A DNA stretch of 60,413 nucleotides from Arthrobacter sp. ISL-72 (GTDB lineage: Bacteria > Actinomycetota > Actinomycetes > Actinomycetales > Micrococcaceae): NCBI RefSeq assembly GCF_018613755.1, contig NZ_JAGGPP010000039.1, positions 1 through 60,413 of the forward strand, written 5' to 3'. Position numbers and translations under genes: made by a program. Position 1 is the first letter of the stretch. Each line of letters starts with the position of its first letter. Shown in pieces: positions 52,315-60,413 of the stretch. The notes under the pieces are model-generated. The model was not told the origin of the DNA. It worked only from the letters and a program-made list of their open reading frames with translations, and ran no database searches.

Positions 52315-53316
52315 ATGAGAACCAGCCGCATTTTCCACGCCGTGGACTCGCACACCGAAGGCATGCCCACGCGCGTCATCACCGGCGGCATCGGGACGAT
52401 CCCCGGTGCCACCATGGCTGAGCGCCGCCTCTGGTTCATGGAGAACAGCGACTGGATCCGTACCCTCCTGATGACCGAGCCGCGCGGCCACGCCTCGATG
52501 AGCGGGGCCATCCTCCAGCCATCCACGCGTGCGGACGCGGACTTCGGTGTGCTGTTTATCGAGGTTTCCGGTCTGCTGCCGATGTGCGGTCATGGCACCA
52601 TCGGCGTCGCAACGGTCCTCGTGGAGACCGGCATGGTGGAGGTTGTCGAGCCGGTCACCACGGTCCGGCTCGATACGCCTGCCGGTCTGGTGATCGCAGA
52701 GGTGGCGGTCAACGACGGGCACGCCGAATCCGTGACGATCCGCAACGTTCCGTCGTTCGTGGAGCGGCTCGACGCCAAGGTCGAAGTGCCCGGGTTCGGC
52801 CCTGTGTCCTATGACTTGGCGTTCGGCGGAAATTTCTACGCGATCGTGGACCTGGACAGCCTGGATTTGCCGTTCGAGCGCGGACGCAAGAATGACCTGC
52901 TCAAGGCCGGACTGGCGATCATGGACGCGATCAACGCCATGGACGAACCGGTCCACCCGGAGCGGGACGACATCCGCGGCTGCCATCACGTGTACCTCAA
53001 GGCGCCGGGCTCCACAGCGGAGCATTCCCGCCACGCGATGGCCATCCACCCGGGCTGGTTCGACCGCTCCCCCTGCGGCACAGGCACGAGTGCGCGGATG
53101 GCCCAGTTGCACGGCCGCGGCGAGCTGGCCCTGGGCACGGACTTCGTCAACGAGTCCTACATTGGCTCGCGTTTCATCGGCCGCCTGGTCGAGGAGACGG
53201 AAGTCGCCGGCCGTCCAGCAGTGATCCCCACCGTCACAGGACGGGCCTGGCTGACCGGCACCGCACAGTATTTCCTCGATCCCACCGATCCCTTTCCTGC
53301 TGGGTTCCTGCTGTGA
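52315..53316 (+). CDS. 4-hydroxyproline 2-epimerase (proline racemase family)
   Basis: 333-aa cofactor-independent epimerase converting trans-4-hydroxy-L-proline to cis-4-hydroxy-D-proline. Both catalytic cysteines are present: LPMCGHGTIGVA (about residue 90) and DRSPCGTGTSARMAQL (about 253), which argues for an epimerase or racemase rather than a threonine-containing dehydratase. It opens with IFHAVDSHTEGMPTRVITGG. ATG 52315 has GAGGGAG upstream; a longer open frame before it is a shadow of the deaminase gene. It overlaps the next gene by 4 bp. Proline racemase is excluded mainly by context. Confidence 0.87.
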   Translation: MRTSRIFHAVDSHTEGMPTRVITGGIGTIPGATMAERRLWFMENSDWIRTLLMTEPRGHASMSGAILQPSTRADADFGVLFIEVSGLLPMCGHGTIGVATVLVETGMVEVVEPVTTVRLDTPAGLVIAEVAVNDGHAESVTIRNVPSFVERLDAKVEVPGFGPVSYDLAFGGNFYAIVDLDSLDLPFERGRKNDLLKAGLAIMDAINAMDEPVHPERDDIRGCHHVYLKAPGSTAEHSRHAMAIHPGWFDRSPCGTGTSARMAQLHGRGELALGTDFVNESYIGSRFIGRLVEETEVAGRPAVIPTVTGRAWLTGTAQYFLDPTDPFPAGFLL

Positions 53317-54269
53317 ACATTCCCTACTTTGATTCGACGGCGGTGCGGGCTGCTGCTCCCTGGACAACGGCCATTGATGCCCTTGAGCAGGCCCTCCTGA
53401 ACGTCGTTGACCCTGAGGACGACAGCCCGCGGCTGTTCAGCCCCGCGCCAAACGGCGAATTCCTGCTCATGCCCGCATCGAACCGCGAGTATAGCGGGAT
53501 CAAGGCGCTCACCGTGGCCCCGGGCAACCCGGCACGGGGGCTGGAAAAGATCCAGGGGGTCTATGTTCTCTTCGATTCAGACACCTCAACCCCTTTGGCC
53601 ACGATGGATGGCAACGAGATCACGGCTATCCGGACACCGGCCACCACGCTGTTGGCGGTCAAACACATCCTTGCCTCGGCGCCGCCCGCCGCCGCTGCCC
53701 GTCACCCCGGCACGACCCGGGTGCTCGTGTTCGGTACCGGAGTGCAGGCGCTCAACCACCTGCGCGCCGCGCACGCCGTGCTCCCGGAGGCGAGCCTCGC
53801 CGTCGTCGGCCGGCGCCCCGAGCGGGTGACGGCGCTGATCGAACAGCTGGCTGCCGAGGGCCTTGAAGTCCGTGAGGGCGCTTCCTCCGATGTGCCCGAC
53901 GCCGGCGTCGTGATCTGCGCAACCTCCTCCCGCACGCCGCTGTTTGACGGCGGTTTGGTTGCCCCCGGTGCCGTAGTGGCAGCGGTGGGCCAGCACGGGT
54001 TGGACGCCCGGGAAGTGGACGCCAAACTTGTGCGGCGAAGCGACGTCGTGGTCGAAGGACGGGCCTCGGCGCTGCGCGAAGCCGGGGACCTGATACCCGC
54101 ACGGTCTGCAGAGGAATGGGAAGCGATCCGGCCCGCCAACCTCCGCGATCTTGTGAAAGGCGAATTCGGGCGCTCGGCAGGAAAGTCCTGCCTGTACGCA
54201 GGAGTGGGGATGGCATGGGAAGACCTTGTGATCGCCGGCCTGGTGTATGAAGGAGGCACTCGATCATGA
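53313..54269 (+). CDS. ornithine cyclodeaminase family protein, probable 1-pyrroline-2-carboxylate reductase
   Basis: 318-aa NAD(P)-binding protein of the ornithine cyclodeaminase/mu-crystallin family. In hydroxyproline or D-proline clusters this family reduces 1-pyrroline-2-carboxylate. Visible are the substrate side YSGIKALTVAPGNPARGLEK, TAIRTPATTLLAVKHILA, the Rossmann motif VLVFGTGVQALNHLRAA and VICATSSRTPLFDGGLVAPG. The start GTG 53313 overlaps the epimerase stop in GTGA; the next gene overlaps by 4 bp as well, so coupling is tight. Exact reaction inferred from context. Confidence 0.8.
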   Translation: MNIPYFDSTAVRAAAPWTTAIDALEQALLNVVDPEDDSPRLFSPAPNGEFLLMPASNREYSGIKALTVAPGNPARGLEKIQGVYVLFDSDTSTPLATMDGNEITAIRTPATTLLAVKHILASAPPAAAARHPGTTRVLVFGTGVQALNHLRAAHAVLPEASLAVVGRRPERVTALIEQLAAEGLEVREGASSDVPDAGVVICATSSRTPLFDGGLVAPGAVVAAVGQHGLDAREVDAKLVRRSDVVVEGRASALREAGDLIPARSAEEWEAIRPANLRDLVKGEFGRSAGKSCLYAGVGMAWEDLVIAGLVYEGGTRS

Positions 54270-54991
54270 ATTCCGTACAAGGAGTGCTCACCGTGCCAAC
54301 CAATAGCCAGCTCCCGATCGCCCCGCTCGGCCGCCAGCACAGCCTGCGCGAGTCAGTGACGGAGTCGCTGCGAACAGCGATCATCGCCGGCACATTGGAG
54401 GAAGGCACCCTCTATTCCGCGCCGGCACTCGCCGCCGCTTTGGGTGTCTCGGCCACACCGGTGCGCGAGGCAATGATGGACCTGACGCGCGAAGGCCTGG
54501 TGGAGACAGTCAAAAACAAAGGCTTCCGCATCACCACCATGAGCGACCGGGAGCTGGACGAACTGACGGAAATCCGGCTGCTTCTCGAGCCCCCGGTTGT
54601 TGGCGACGTAGCCGGCGCTGTTCCACCATCCGGAATCAAGCTCCTGCGGTCCATGGCCGACGACATTGTGGAGGCAGCGCGGAAGGGCGACCTCACGGCC
54701 TACCTTTCCGCGGACCGCATCTTCCACGCCGAGCTGTTGCGGTATGCCGGCAACGGCCAGCTCGTAGAATTGGCCACCAGCCTCCGGTCCCGAACCCGCC
54801 TGTACGGCCTCAAGATCCTGAGCGAGAGCAACCGCCTGGCCGATTCCGCCCAGGAACACCACGTCCTGCTGGACCTCGTCGAGGCCGGAGACGCAGCCGG
54901 CGCAACTGAATTGATGCGCCAACACATCAGCCACGCCCGGGGCCTTTGGGCAACCGGCGAGACCGAGACACCGCAGGAGCAGCAGACATGA
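54266..54991 (+). CDS. GntR-family (FadR-type) transcriptional regulator
   Basis: 241-aa regulator, probably of this hydroxyproline cluster. The N-terminal winged helix is SLRESVTESLRTAIIAGTLE, LAAALGVSATPVREAMMDLT, EGLVETVKNKGFRITTMSD. An FCD effector domain follows (RIFHAELLRYAGNGQLVELA, HHVLLDLVEAGDAAGATELM, HISHARG with its histidine). The start is ATG 54266; a second start at GTG about 9 codons on is possible. It overlaps both neighbours by 4 bp, so regulator and enzymes are co-translated, which allows feedback. Confidence 0.85.
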   Translation: MNSVQGVLTVPTNSQLPIAPLGRQHSLRESVTESLRTAIIAGTLEEGTLYSAPALAAALGVSATPVREAMMDLTREGLVETVKNKGFRITTMSDRELDELTEIRLLLEPPVVGDVAGAVPPSGIKLLRSMADDIVEAARKGDLTAYLSADRIFHAELLRYAGNGQLVELATSLRSRTRLYGLKILSESNRLADSAQEHHVLLDLVEAGDAAGATELMRQHISHARGLWATGETETPQEQQT

Positions 54992-56172
54992 ACGCAGCAA
55001 GCGATGTGCTTGTCATCGGCGCTGGCGTAATCGGGGCTGCCACTGCCTATTTCGCAACGCAACAGGGCCTCACTGTGACCGTCCTGGACAAGGGGCTTCC
55101 CGCCAGCGGCACGTCGTCGGCCTGCGAAGGAAACATCCTCGTCTCGGACAAGGAACTCGGCCCCGAGCTTGAACTTACCCGCTACTCGCTGGACGTGTGG
55201 CATGGCGACCTGGCTGAGCACAAGCGGCTCTGGGAATTCGAGTCCAAGGGCGGCATCATCGTGGCCTCCCGCGAAAGCAGCCTGGCCTCGCTCAACCGGG
55301 TGATGGCCTCGCAGGCCGGCTACGGCGTTCGTGTGGACAGGCTGGACCCGGACGACCTGCGGAAAGCCGAGCCGCACATCACGCCCGACGCGTTGGGCGG
55401 GGCGTTCTACCCGGAGGACTGCCAGGTACAGCCGATGCTGGTTGCTGGGCACCTGGTCCGGCTGGCGACCCAGGCAGGAGCACGTTTCGTTGCCGATACG
55501 CCTGTCAGCGGCTTCCTCAGGAGCGGAGACCGCGTCACCGGCGTCCGGACACCGCGCGGCGACTTCTCCGCCGGCGCCGTGGTCAACTGCACCGGGACGT
55601 GGGCCGGCCAGCTCGCCGCCCTTGCCGGGGTCAGCGTTCCCGTCCTTCCCCGCCGCGGCTTCGTTATGGTCACCGAGCCGCTGCCGCCCATGATCCACCA
55701 CAAGGTCTATGCGGCCGAATACATCGACAACGTGGGCAGTTCCGACGCCGGACTCCAGGCCTCCCCAGTGGTCGAAGGAACCCCCAGCGGCACCATCCTC
55801 ATCGGCTCCACGCGCGAACGCGTCGGCTTCGACCGCACCGTAAGCACCGACGCCCTCCGGCTCCTGGCGGGCAACGGCGTGTCGCTGTTTCCTTTCCTTG
55901 AACACGTCAAGGCCATCCGCCACTACCACGGCTTCCGGCCCTACTGCCCGGACCACCTCCCGGTGATCGGCCATGACGAGCGCGCCCCCGGACTGTGGCA
56001 TGCGGCCGGCCACGAGGGTGCCGGCATTGGCCTTTCCGCAGGAACGGGCAAGCTCCTGGCACAGGCTTTGGCCGGCCAGTCACCGGATCTGGCCCTGGCC
56101 CCCTTTGCCCCCGCCCGGTTCGGTGAACAAGCCCTCAACAGCACCACCCACCGAGAGGAGGCCACAGCATGA
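54988..56172 (+). CDS. D-hydroxyproline dehydrogenase, FAD-binding small catalytic subunit (DadA/DAO-like)
   Basis: 394-aa flavoprotein oxidising cis-4-hydroxy-D-proline to pyrroline-4-hydroxy-2-carboxylate. The N-terminal FAD motif is VLVIGAGVIGAATAYFATQQ. SGTSSACEGNILVSDKELG follows, then VVNCTGTWAGQLAALAGVSV, and the C-terminal GLWHAAGHEGAGIGLSAGTG binds the flavin. RPYCPDHLPVIG is typical of the glycine/D-amino acid oxidase group. It starts at ATG 54988 in an ATGA overlap. With the [2Fe-2S] protein and the second flavoprotein it resembles the heterotrimeric hcnABC-type dehydrogenases of hydroxyproline clusters. Confidence 0.84.
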   Translation: MNAASDVLVIGAGVIGAATAYFATQQGLTVTVLDKGLPASGTSSACEGNILVSDKELGPELELTRYSLDVWHGDLAEHKRLWEFESKGGIIVASRESSLASLNRVMASQAGYGVRVDRLDPDDLRKAEPHITPDALGGAFYPEDCQVQPMLVAGHLVRLATQAGARFVADTPVSGFLRSGDRVTGVRTPRGDFSAGAVVNCTGTWAGQLAALAGVSVPVLPRRGFVMVTEPLPPMIHHKVYAAEYIDNVGSSDAGLQASPVVEGTPSGTILIGSTRERVGFDRTVSTDALRLLAGNGVSLFPFLEHVKAIRHYHGFRPYCPDHLPVIGHDERAPGLWHAAGHEGAGIGLSAGTGKLLAQALAGQSPDLALAPFAPARFGEQALNSTTHREEATA

Positions 56173-56501
56173 GCGCCAACACATCAGGAAACAACCCTTC
56201 CGGCACGCCGGGCGAGGTAACCGTCAGCTTTGACGGCCGTCCGATCACGACGTCTGCGGGCCAAAGCGTTGGCTCCGCGCTGGTCACCAACGGCATCACC
56301 GCCTGGCGCGATACGCGCAAGCACGCACGTCCCCGCGGGCTGTTCTGCGGCATCGGCGTTTGCTTCGACTGTCTCGTAACGGTCGACGGCGCACCGAATC
56401 AGCGCGCCTGCCTGGTGGAAGTGCACGAAGGCATGGAAATCAAGGGTTCCTCAGAGCCCAATGTGCCTCCATTGGCCGAACCCGAAGGGGGACGGAAATG
56501 A
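56169..56501 (+). CDS. [2Fe-2S] subunit of the D-hydroxyproline dehydrogenase
   Basis: 110-aa ferredoxin-like electron-transfer subunit (HcnA type). The cluster ligands are C60, C65, C68 and C81 in RGLFCGIGVCFDCLV and QRACL. It has the beta-grasp start VTVSFDGRPITTSAGQSVGS. It overlaps both flanking genes by 4 bp (ATGA), consistent with a stoichiometric three-subunit enzyme. Confidence 0.86.
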   Translation: MSANTSGNNPSGTPGEVTVSFDGRPITTSAGQSVGSALVTNGITAWRDTRKHARPRGLFCGIGVCFDCLVTVDGAPNQRACLVEVHEGMEIKGSSEPNVPPLAEPEGGRK

Positions 56502-57961
56502 GCGCCGCACTTCCGGGCACCGTTGAAGCGGACGTTGCCGTCGTGGGAGCAGGGCCGGCCGGGCTGGCTGCGGCCGTCGCATCAGCCGAGGCGGGAGCCG
56601 CTGTCGTGGTTGTGGATGCCGGCCCCCAACCAGGCGGCCAGTTCTGGCGGCACCGCCCCGAATCCGTCGAGCCCGACCCCGATGGTAAAGGCCACCATGG
56701 CTGGCGGACCTACCGTGACCTCCGTGCCCGTTTCGACGCCGCCCGCCACAGTGGCCGGATCACGTACGTGCCCGGCCAACAGGTCTGGATGGCGGAAAAG
56801 GTCCACGCCGGATTCGTTGTCCGCACGACACCCACCGTGACCGCGGGCCCGACGTCCGGGACGGCCGACGGCGGCAGCACCGTCGTCGCCCGCCGACTGG
56901 TTTTGTGCCCCGGCGGCTACGACCGCCAGCTGCCGGTCCCCGGCTGGGACCTGCCCGGCGTGATGGCCGCCGGCGGAATCCAGGCGTTCATCAAGGGCAA
57001 CGGAGGCCTACCGGGGAAGCGCTTTGTCATCGCCGGCACCGGTCCGTTCCTTTTGCCGGTGGCGGCGGGCATTGCCGAAGCCGGGGGCCAGGTCCTCGCA
57101 GTGCTCGAATCGTCCTCACCGAAGGCCTGGTTGCCGCACCTCAGGGCAGCCGCGGGTGTGCCGGAGAAGGCCCTCGAGGGTGTGGAGTACGGAGCCGTGT
57201 TCGCCCGGCACCGGATCCCGTACCGCATTCGGACCATCGTCACGGAGGTGCTGGGAACCGACTGCGCCTCGGGGGTGCGCACAGCCAAGGTCGACGCCGA
57301 GGGCCGGGTCCGGCCCGGCACGGAGCGCGTTTACCGGGACGTGGACGTCGTTGGCTTCGGCTGGGGTTTCACACCGCAGATGGAACTGCCCCTGTCCCTC
57401 GGAGTTGAAACCCGCATGGATGCCGATGGCTCCCTGGTCGGCGTAGTCACCGAGCGACAGGAATCCAGCATCCCCGGCCTGTTCCTGGCCGGGGAGGTCA
57501 CCGGCGTCGGAGGCGCTACGCTGGCGGTCCTCGAGGGCCTCACCGCCGGCACGGCCGCAGCGGCCGCTCCGGCACCCGCCGCTGTGGTGCCGGGCTTGCG
57601 TGCCATGGCGCGGCACCGGCGCTTCGCCGAGGCCATGCACCGCGCCCACCCCGTGCCCGCCGCCTGGCAGGACTGGCTCGCGCCGCAGACCACCGTGTGC
57701 CGCTGCGAAGAGGTCACGGCCGGTGAGATCACCGCAGCCCGAGACGATCTGGGAGCCCACCACGCCCGCACACTCAAATCCTTCACCCGCGCCGGAATGG
57801 GCTGGTGCCAGGGCCGCGTCTGCGGTTTCGCGGCCGCCTGCCTGGGCGCAGGCCCGGGTGCTGCTCCCAGCATTGAAAGTCTGTCTGGCGCCGCAAAAAG
57901 ACCCTTGGCTGCACCCGTGGGGATCGGCGAACTCGCCGCCCTCAAGAATACGGACGACTGA
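56498..57961 (+). CDS. FAD/NAD(P)-binding large subunit of the D-hydroxyproline dehydrogenase
   Basis: 487-aa oxidoreductase subunit (HcnB type). DVAVVGAGPAGLAAAVASAE is the FAD motif, PQPGGQFWRH follows, and KRFVIAGTGPFLLPVAAGIA is the second dinucleotide fold. VVGFGWGFTPQMELPLSLG and GLFLAGEVTGVGGATLAVLE complete the flavin fold. The C-terminal domain has VCRCEEVTAGEI and GWCQGRVCG, a BFD-type cysteine set for a second [2Fe-2S] cluster. Start ATG 56498 overlaps the ferredoxin stop by 4 bp. It probably passes electrons from the small flavoprotein to a quinone or other acceptor. Confidence 0.85.
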   Translation: MSAALPGTVEADVAVVGAGPAGLAAAVASAEAGAAVVVVDAGPQPGGQFWRHRPESVEPDPDGKGHHGWRTYRDLRARFDAARHSGRITYVPGQQVWMAEKVHAGFVVRTTPTVTAGPTSGTADGGSTVVARRLVLCPGGYDRQLPVPGWDLPGVMAAGGIQAFIKGNGGLPGKRFVIAGTGPFLLPVAAGIAEAGGQVLAVLESSSPKAWLPHLRAAAGVPEKALEGVEYGAVFARHRIPYRIRTIVTEVLGTDCASGVRTAKVDAEGRVRPGTERVYRDVDVVGFGWGFTPQMELPLSLGVETRMDADGSLVGVVTERQESSIPGLFLAGEVTGVGGATLAVLEGLTAGTAAAAAPAPAAVVPGLRAMARHRRFAEAMHRAHPVPAAWQDWLAPQTTVCRCEEVTAGEITAARDDLGAHHARTLKSFTRAGMGWCQGRVCGFAAACLGAGPGAAPSIESLSGAAKRPLAAPVGIGELAALKNTDD

Positions 57962-58001
57962 ACTCCCCCTTCTGACCCTGCCTCCCGAAAGGAGACTGCG
58001 C

Positions 58002-59486
58002 ATGACCACGATCGCCCCGGCCTCCGCCGTCGCACACCAGCCCACCACCGACGCCGAGCTGGAACAACTGCTGACGGCAGCCCAAGCGGCAGCGGTGCCA
58101 CTGGCCGCACTCCGTCCCGCCCAGCGCGCCCGGCTGCTCGACGCCGTCGCGGACGCCCTGGATGCCGCAGCCGACCAGCTCATTCCCGAAGCCGAACAGG
58201 AGACCCACCTGCCCGGGGCGCGCGTGCGCGGAGAGCTCAAGCGAACCACCTTCCAGCTGCGCCTCTTCGGGGAAGAACTGCGTGACGGCCGCTACCTTGA
58301 CGCCCGTATCGACCACGCCGACGCCGAGTGGCCAATGGGCTCGCCGCGACCGGACCTGCGGCGAGTGCGCGTGCCCCTGGGACCCGTGGTGGTGTTCGCG
58401 GCCAGCAACTTTCCCTTCGCGTTCTCCGTTGCCGGCGGCGACACCGCTTCAGCCTTGGCTGCAGGCAGCCCGGTGCTGCTCAAAGCGCACTCCGGCCACC
58501 CGGGGCTGTCCCGGCTCACGGCTGAGGTCGTGACCTCCGCGCTTCGCGAGGCTGGTGCTCCGGACGGCACGTTCGCGCTCATCGCCGGGACTGCCGCGGG
58601 AGCCGCAGCCCTCCGCGACCCGCGGGTCAAAGCCGGCGCCTTCACCGGGTCCATCCCTGGCGGCCGCGCACTGTTCGACATCGCGAACTCCCGGCCGGAA
58701 CCCATCCCCTTCTTCGGGGAGCTGGGCAGCAACAACCCGGCCTTCGTCACCGAGGCCGCAGCCAGCCAGCGCGGTGCGGAGATCGCCCAGGGGTTCGTGA
58801 GCTCCTTCACCATGGGAGCCGGGCAATTCTGCACCAAGCCCGGGACGCTCTTCATTCCGGCGGCATCCGGAATGGTGGAGGCCCTGCGCGACTCCGCCCT
58901 GCCACCGGCCGCTCCCCTGCTCAACGAACGGATCCAGTCCGGCTACACCGACGTCCTAGAGAACCTGCAGGCAAACCCCCGCCTCACGGTGCTGGCCCAG
59001 GGAGCAGGCCCACTGGCCGATCCGCCGGGTCCGACGCTCCTCCTCACCACTGCCGCGGACATGCTGTCGGAGCCACACGCCCTCCAAACCGAATGCTTCG
59101 GACCCACCGCCGTAGTGGTGACGTACGACGACGAGTCCCAACTCGCCGACCTCGCCGAGACCTTCGAGGGTCAACTGACCGCCACCGTCCACGGAACTGA
59201 TTCCTGCCAGGTGGCCGAACTTGTGGAGGTCCTAGCCCGCAAGGCGGGACGGGTGGTCTGGAACCAGTGGCCGACAGGTGTCTCGGTAACTCACGCGCAA
59301 CAGCACGGCGGACCGTACCCGGCGACAACCGCCGCAGCAAGCACCTCCGTGGGCACCGCCGCGATCGAGCGCTTCCTGCGCCCGGTCGCTTACCAAGGCT
59401 TCCCCCAGCACCTCCTGCCGGAGGCACTGCGCGGGGATAATCCCCTCGGACTGCCGCGACTCGTGGACGGCCGGCGGGAGGCATAG
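58002..59486 (+). CDS. 2-oxoglutarate semialdehyde dehydrogenase (NADP-type)
   Basis: 494-aa aldehyde dehydrogenase of the ketoglutarate-semialdehyde group, final step from hydroxyproline to 2-oxoglutarate. The N-terminal half has VPLGPVVVFAASNFPFAFSV (cofactor site) and KAHSGHPGLSRLTAEVV. ELGSNNPAFVTEAAA contains the general base, and MGAGQFCTKPGTLFIPA the catalytic cysteine (about residue 280). ECFGPTAVVVTYDD and GVSVTHAQQHGGPYPATTA are typical of this subfamily. ATG 58002 has GAAAGGAGA upstream, 40 nt after the previous stop. The last gene of the cluster. Confidence 0.86.
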   Translation: MTTIAPASAVAHQPTTDAELEQLLTAAQAAAVPLAALRPAQRARLLDAVADALDAAADQLIPEAEQETHLPGARVRGELKRTTFQLRLFGEELRDGRYLDARIDHADAEWPMGSPRPDLRRVRVPLGPVVVFAASNFPFAFSVAGGDTASALAAGSPVLLKAHSGHPGLSRLTAEVVTSALREAGAPDGTFALIAGTAAGAAALRDPRVKAGAFTGSIPGGRALFDIANSRPEPIPFFGELGSNNPAFVTEAAASQRGAEIAQGFVSSFTMGAGQFCTKPGTLFIPAASGMVEALRDSALPPAAPLLNERIQSGYTDVLENLQANPRLTVLAQGAGPLADPPGPTLLLTTAADMLSEPHALQTECFGPTAVVVTYDDESQLADLAETFEGQLTATVHGTDSCQVAELVEVLARKAGRVVWNQWPTGVSVTHAQQHGGPYPATTAAASTSVGTAAIERFLRPVAYQGFPQHLLPEALRGDNPLGLPRLVDGRREA

Positions 59487-59639
59487 CCTTGGCTATAGTC
59501 TCGATGTGGCGGGATTTTACTCGGAGCGGGGATCGGCCACTCGGCCGAGCTCAACGAGATGCTTCCCAGCCCAATCCCGAGGGGCGGATCGTGAGCGAGC
59601 GCCTGGATGCCAACGACTCCTACTGGTGGATCCTCACCG
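59487..59639. other. short spacer after the hydroxyproline cluster
   Basis: A 6-bp inverted repeat (ATAGCC/GGCTAT, 59483-59488 and 59491-59496) overlaps the stop codon. A plus-strand frame reading LDANDSYWWILTGGIHVPGF nearby has no recognised family. No confident gene. Confidence 0.3.
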
Positions 59640-60051
59640 GCGGAATACACGTTCCCGGATTCGGCGCCTACGCTGGAGAGCCTGACGAAACCTCGTCGGA
59701 AATCCGAAGATCTTCGTCGGCGCCCTGAGAGTCCCGGAGTCATCCAGCGTGCGGTCGGCATCCGGCAGAACCGCCGGGTCATCATAGAACTCGGTGGGAA
59801 GCCACTGCAGCGCCTCCGGTATCTCGCCGTCGACCGGGTGCAGTCGTGCAAAGGGATCGCTGGCCGTGAATCGGTGGAGATGCTCGTCCTGCCATTCGAA
59901 GGGCGCATGAAGGATCTACTACCTGGGCCAGGACAACGAGCCCTCCAATCCCAAGGGCGGCCATATCCCCGGGCACTCTGCCGACCAGCTCCACACGAAT
60001 CCGCAGGATCCACTCGGACCGGTCCACACACTTGGCGACAGGCTGTTCCAT
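59640..60051 (-). pseudogene. plasmid pRiA4b ORF-3-like protein, frameshifted
   Basis: The upper part in one frame reads SEWILRIRVELVGRVPGDMA. After a shift it continues ILHAPFEWQDEHLHRFTASD, then PFARLHPVDGEIPEALQWLP, TEFYDDPAVLPDADRTLDDS. This is the core of the pRiA4b ORF-3 family (beta-rich, often transposon-associated, function unknown). The later part, with the YxYDFGDxW motif, is missing. Non-functional. Confidence 0.55.
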
Positions 60052-60305
60052 GCGGGTATTTGCTCAAACCGACCGCGAAGCAGTGCGGCTACCGCTGCTA
60101 GGCAGCGGGCTTACACACTGCACGACGAAAGATCGGTTATCGGTGTTCCAGAATCAGCCAAAACTGGCCCGTCGGTACACGTTCGGCAAGCTCTGGCGAT
60201 GGTCAGCATCAGCAGTGCGTCTGCTCGTGAGCGGCCGGCTTGCACCGCGTATGTCAGTGCGGTCGTATGGTTTTCTGAGACAGCTTGATGGGAGCTTCAC
60301 TTCAG

Positions 60306-60413
60306 ATGACGACGCCTAGAAGAAAATATGATGCTGCGTTCCGTGAGGAAGCGGTGCGCCTGGTTTTATCCTCGGATCGTTCGGTGAAACGGGTTGCCGA
60401 GGAGATCGGGGTG
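60306..60413 (+). mobile_element. 5' end of an IS3-type transposase orfA, cut by the window
   Basis: From ATG 60306 the frame reads MTTPRRKYDAAFREEAVRLV, then LSSDRSVKRVAEEIGV, to the last base. This is the N-terminal helix-turn-helix of IS3/IS150-type orfA proteins (Tnp_1). GGGAG lies about 11 nt upstream. Its sequence differs from the orfA at 31191, so it is another element. The left inverted repeat cannot be fixed from this window. Confidence 0.7.

Noticed and set aside
59483..59496. A short inverted repeat as terminator of the hydroxyproline cluster
   Set aside because: Only six base pairs with a two-base loop that overlaps the stop codon; too weak to call.
1..60413. CRISPR arrays, tRNA or rRNA genes, and prophage modules
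   Set aside because: No regularly spaced repeats, no cloverleaf with a conserved T-arm, no rRNA core sequence and no phage structural genes were recognised on either strand.

Overview
The window is GC-rich, with GTG and TTG starts and tightly overlapping operons. It also carries actinobacterial families (a DUF4193 protein, a BTAD-type regulator, MHS symporters). This suggests an actinobacterium, most likely Micrococcaceae (Arthrobacter and relatives). That placement is inferred from gene style, not from a search.

Bases 1-25,900 hold an intact catabolic block. It has three YtcJ-type amidohydrolases, an M20 amidohydrolase, two MHS symporters, a peptide-type ABC importer (binding protein, permease, permease-ATPase fusion, ATPase), a LysR regulator, a thiamine-diphosphate 2-oxoacid lyase, a succinate-semialdehyde-type dehydrogenase, a PLP aminotransferase and an APC amino acid permease. 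Six promoters in this block carry the same 50-bp two-part element: ATGCC-N5-RGCAT or RGTAT, then exactly 17 nt, then an RGTMTTRGACAGCATG-like half. One copy lies in the LysR/MFS divergent intergenic region. I read this as one LysR regulon that imports amide- or peptide-like substrates, hydrolyses them, and degrades the amino acid by transamination, decarboxylation and aldehyde oxidation.

Bases 20,600-48,000 are a mosaic of a few intact genes (DUF4193 protein, nucleotide-sugar epimerase-like protein, GH13 glucosidase, non-haem iron oxygenase, BTAD regulator, 1-Cys peroxiredoxin, isochorismatase-like hydrolase) among many broken ones. The broken genes include a GAF protein, a methyltransferase, sugar ABC permeases, an IS3 element, an AbiEii toxin, a CarboxypepD_reg-like lipoprotein, an HTH protein, a DNA/RNA nuclease, an MBL hydrolase, IstB and a DUF4192 protein. 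In the middle sits a large intact secreted protein (1119 aa: TSP3 calcium repeats, VWA domain, hydrophobic pre-toxin segment, C-terminal ExK nuclease-like tip). It overlaps by 4 bp with a 278-aa acidic downstream gene, the layout of a toxin and its immunity protein. This is the best candidate for an undescribed system.

Bases 48,100-59,500 hold a complete hydroxyproline catabolic cluster. It comprises a polar amino acid ABC importer, a pyrroline-4-hydroxy-2-carboxylate deaminase-like DHDPS homologue, 4-hydroxyproline 2-epimerase, an ornithine-cyclodeaminase-family reductase, a GntR regulator, a three-part FAD/[2Fe-2S]/FAD D-hydroxyproline dehydrogenase and a 2-oxoglutarate semialdehyde dehydrogenase. 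The right edge has a decayed pRiA4b ORF-3-like gene and the first codons of an IS3-type transposase.
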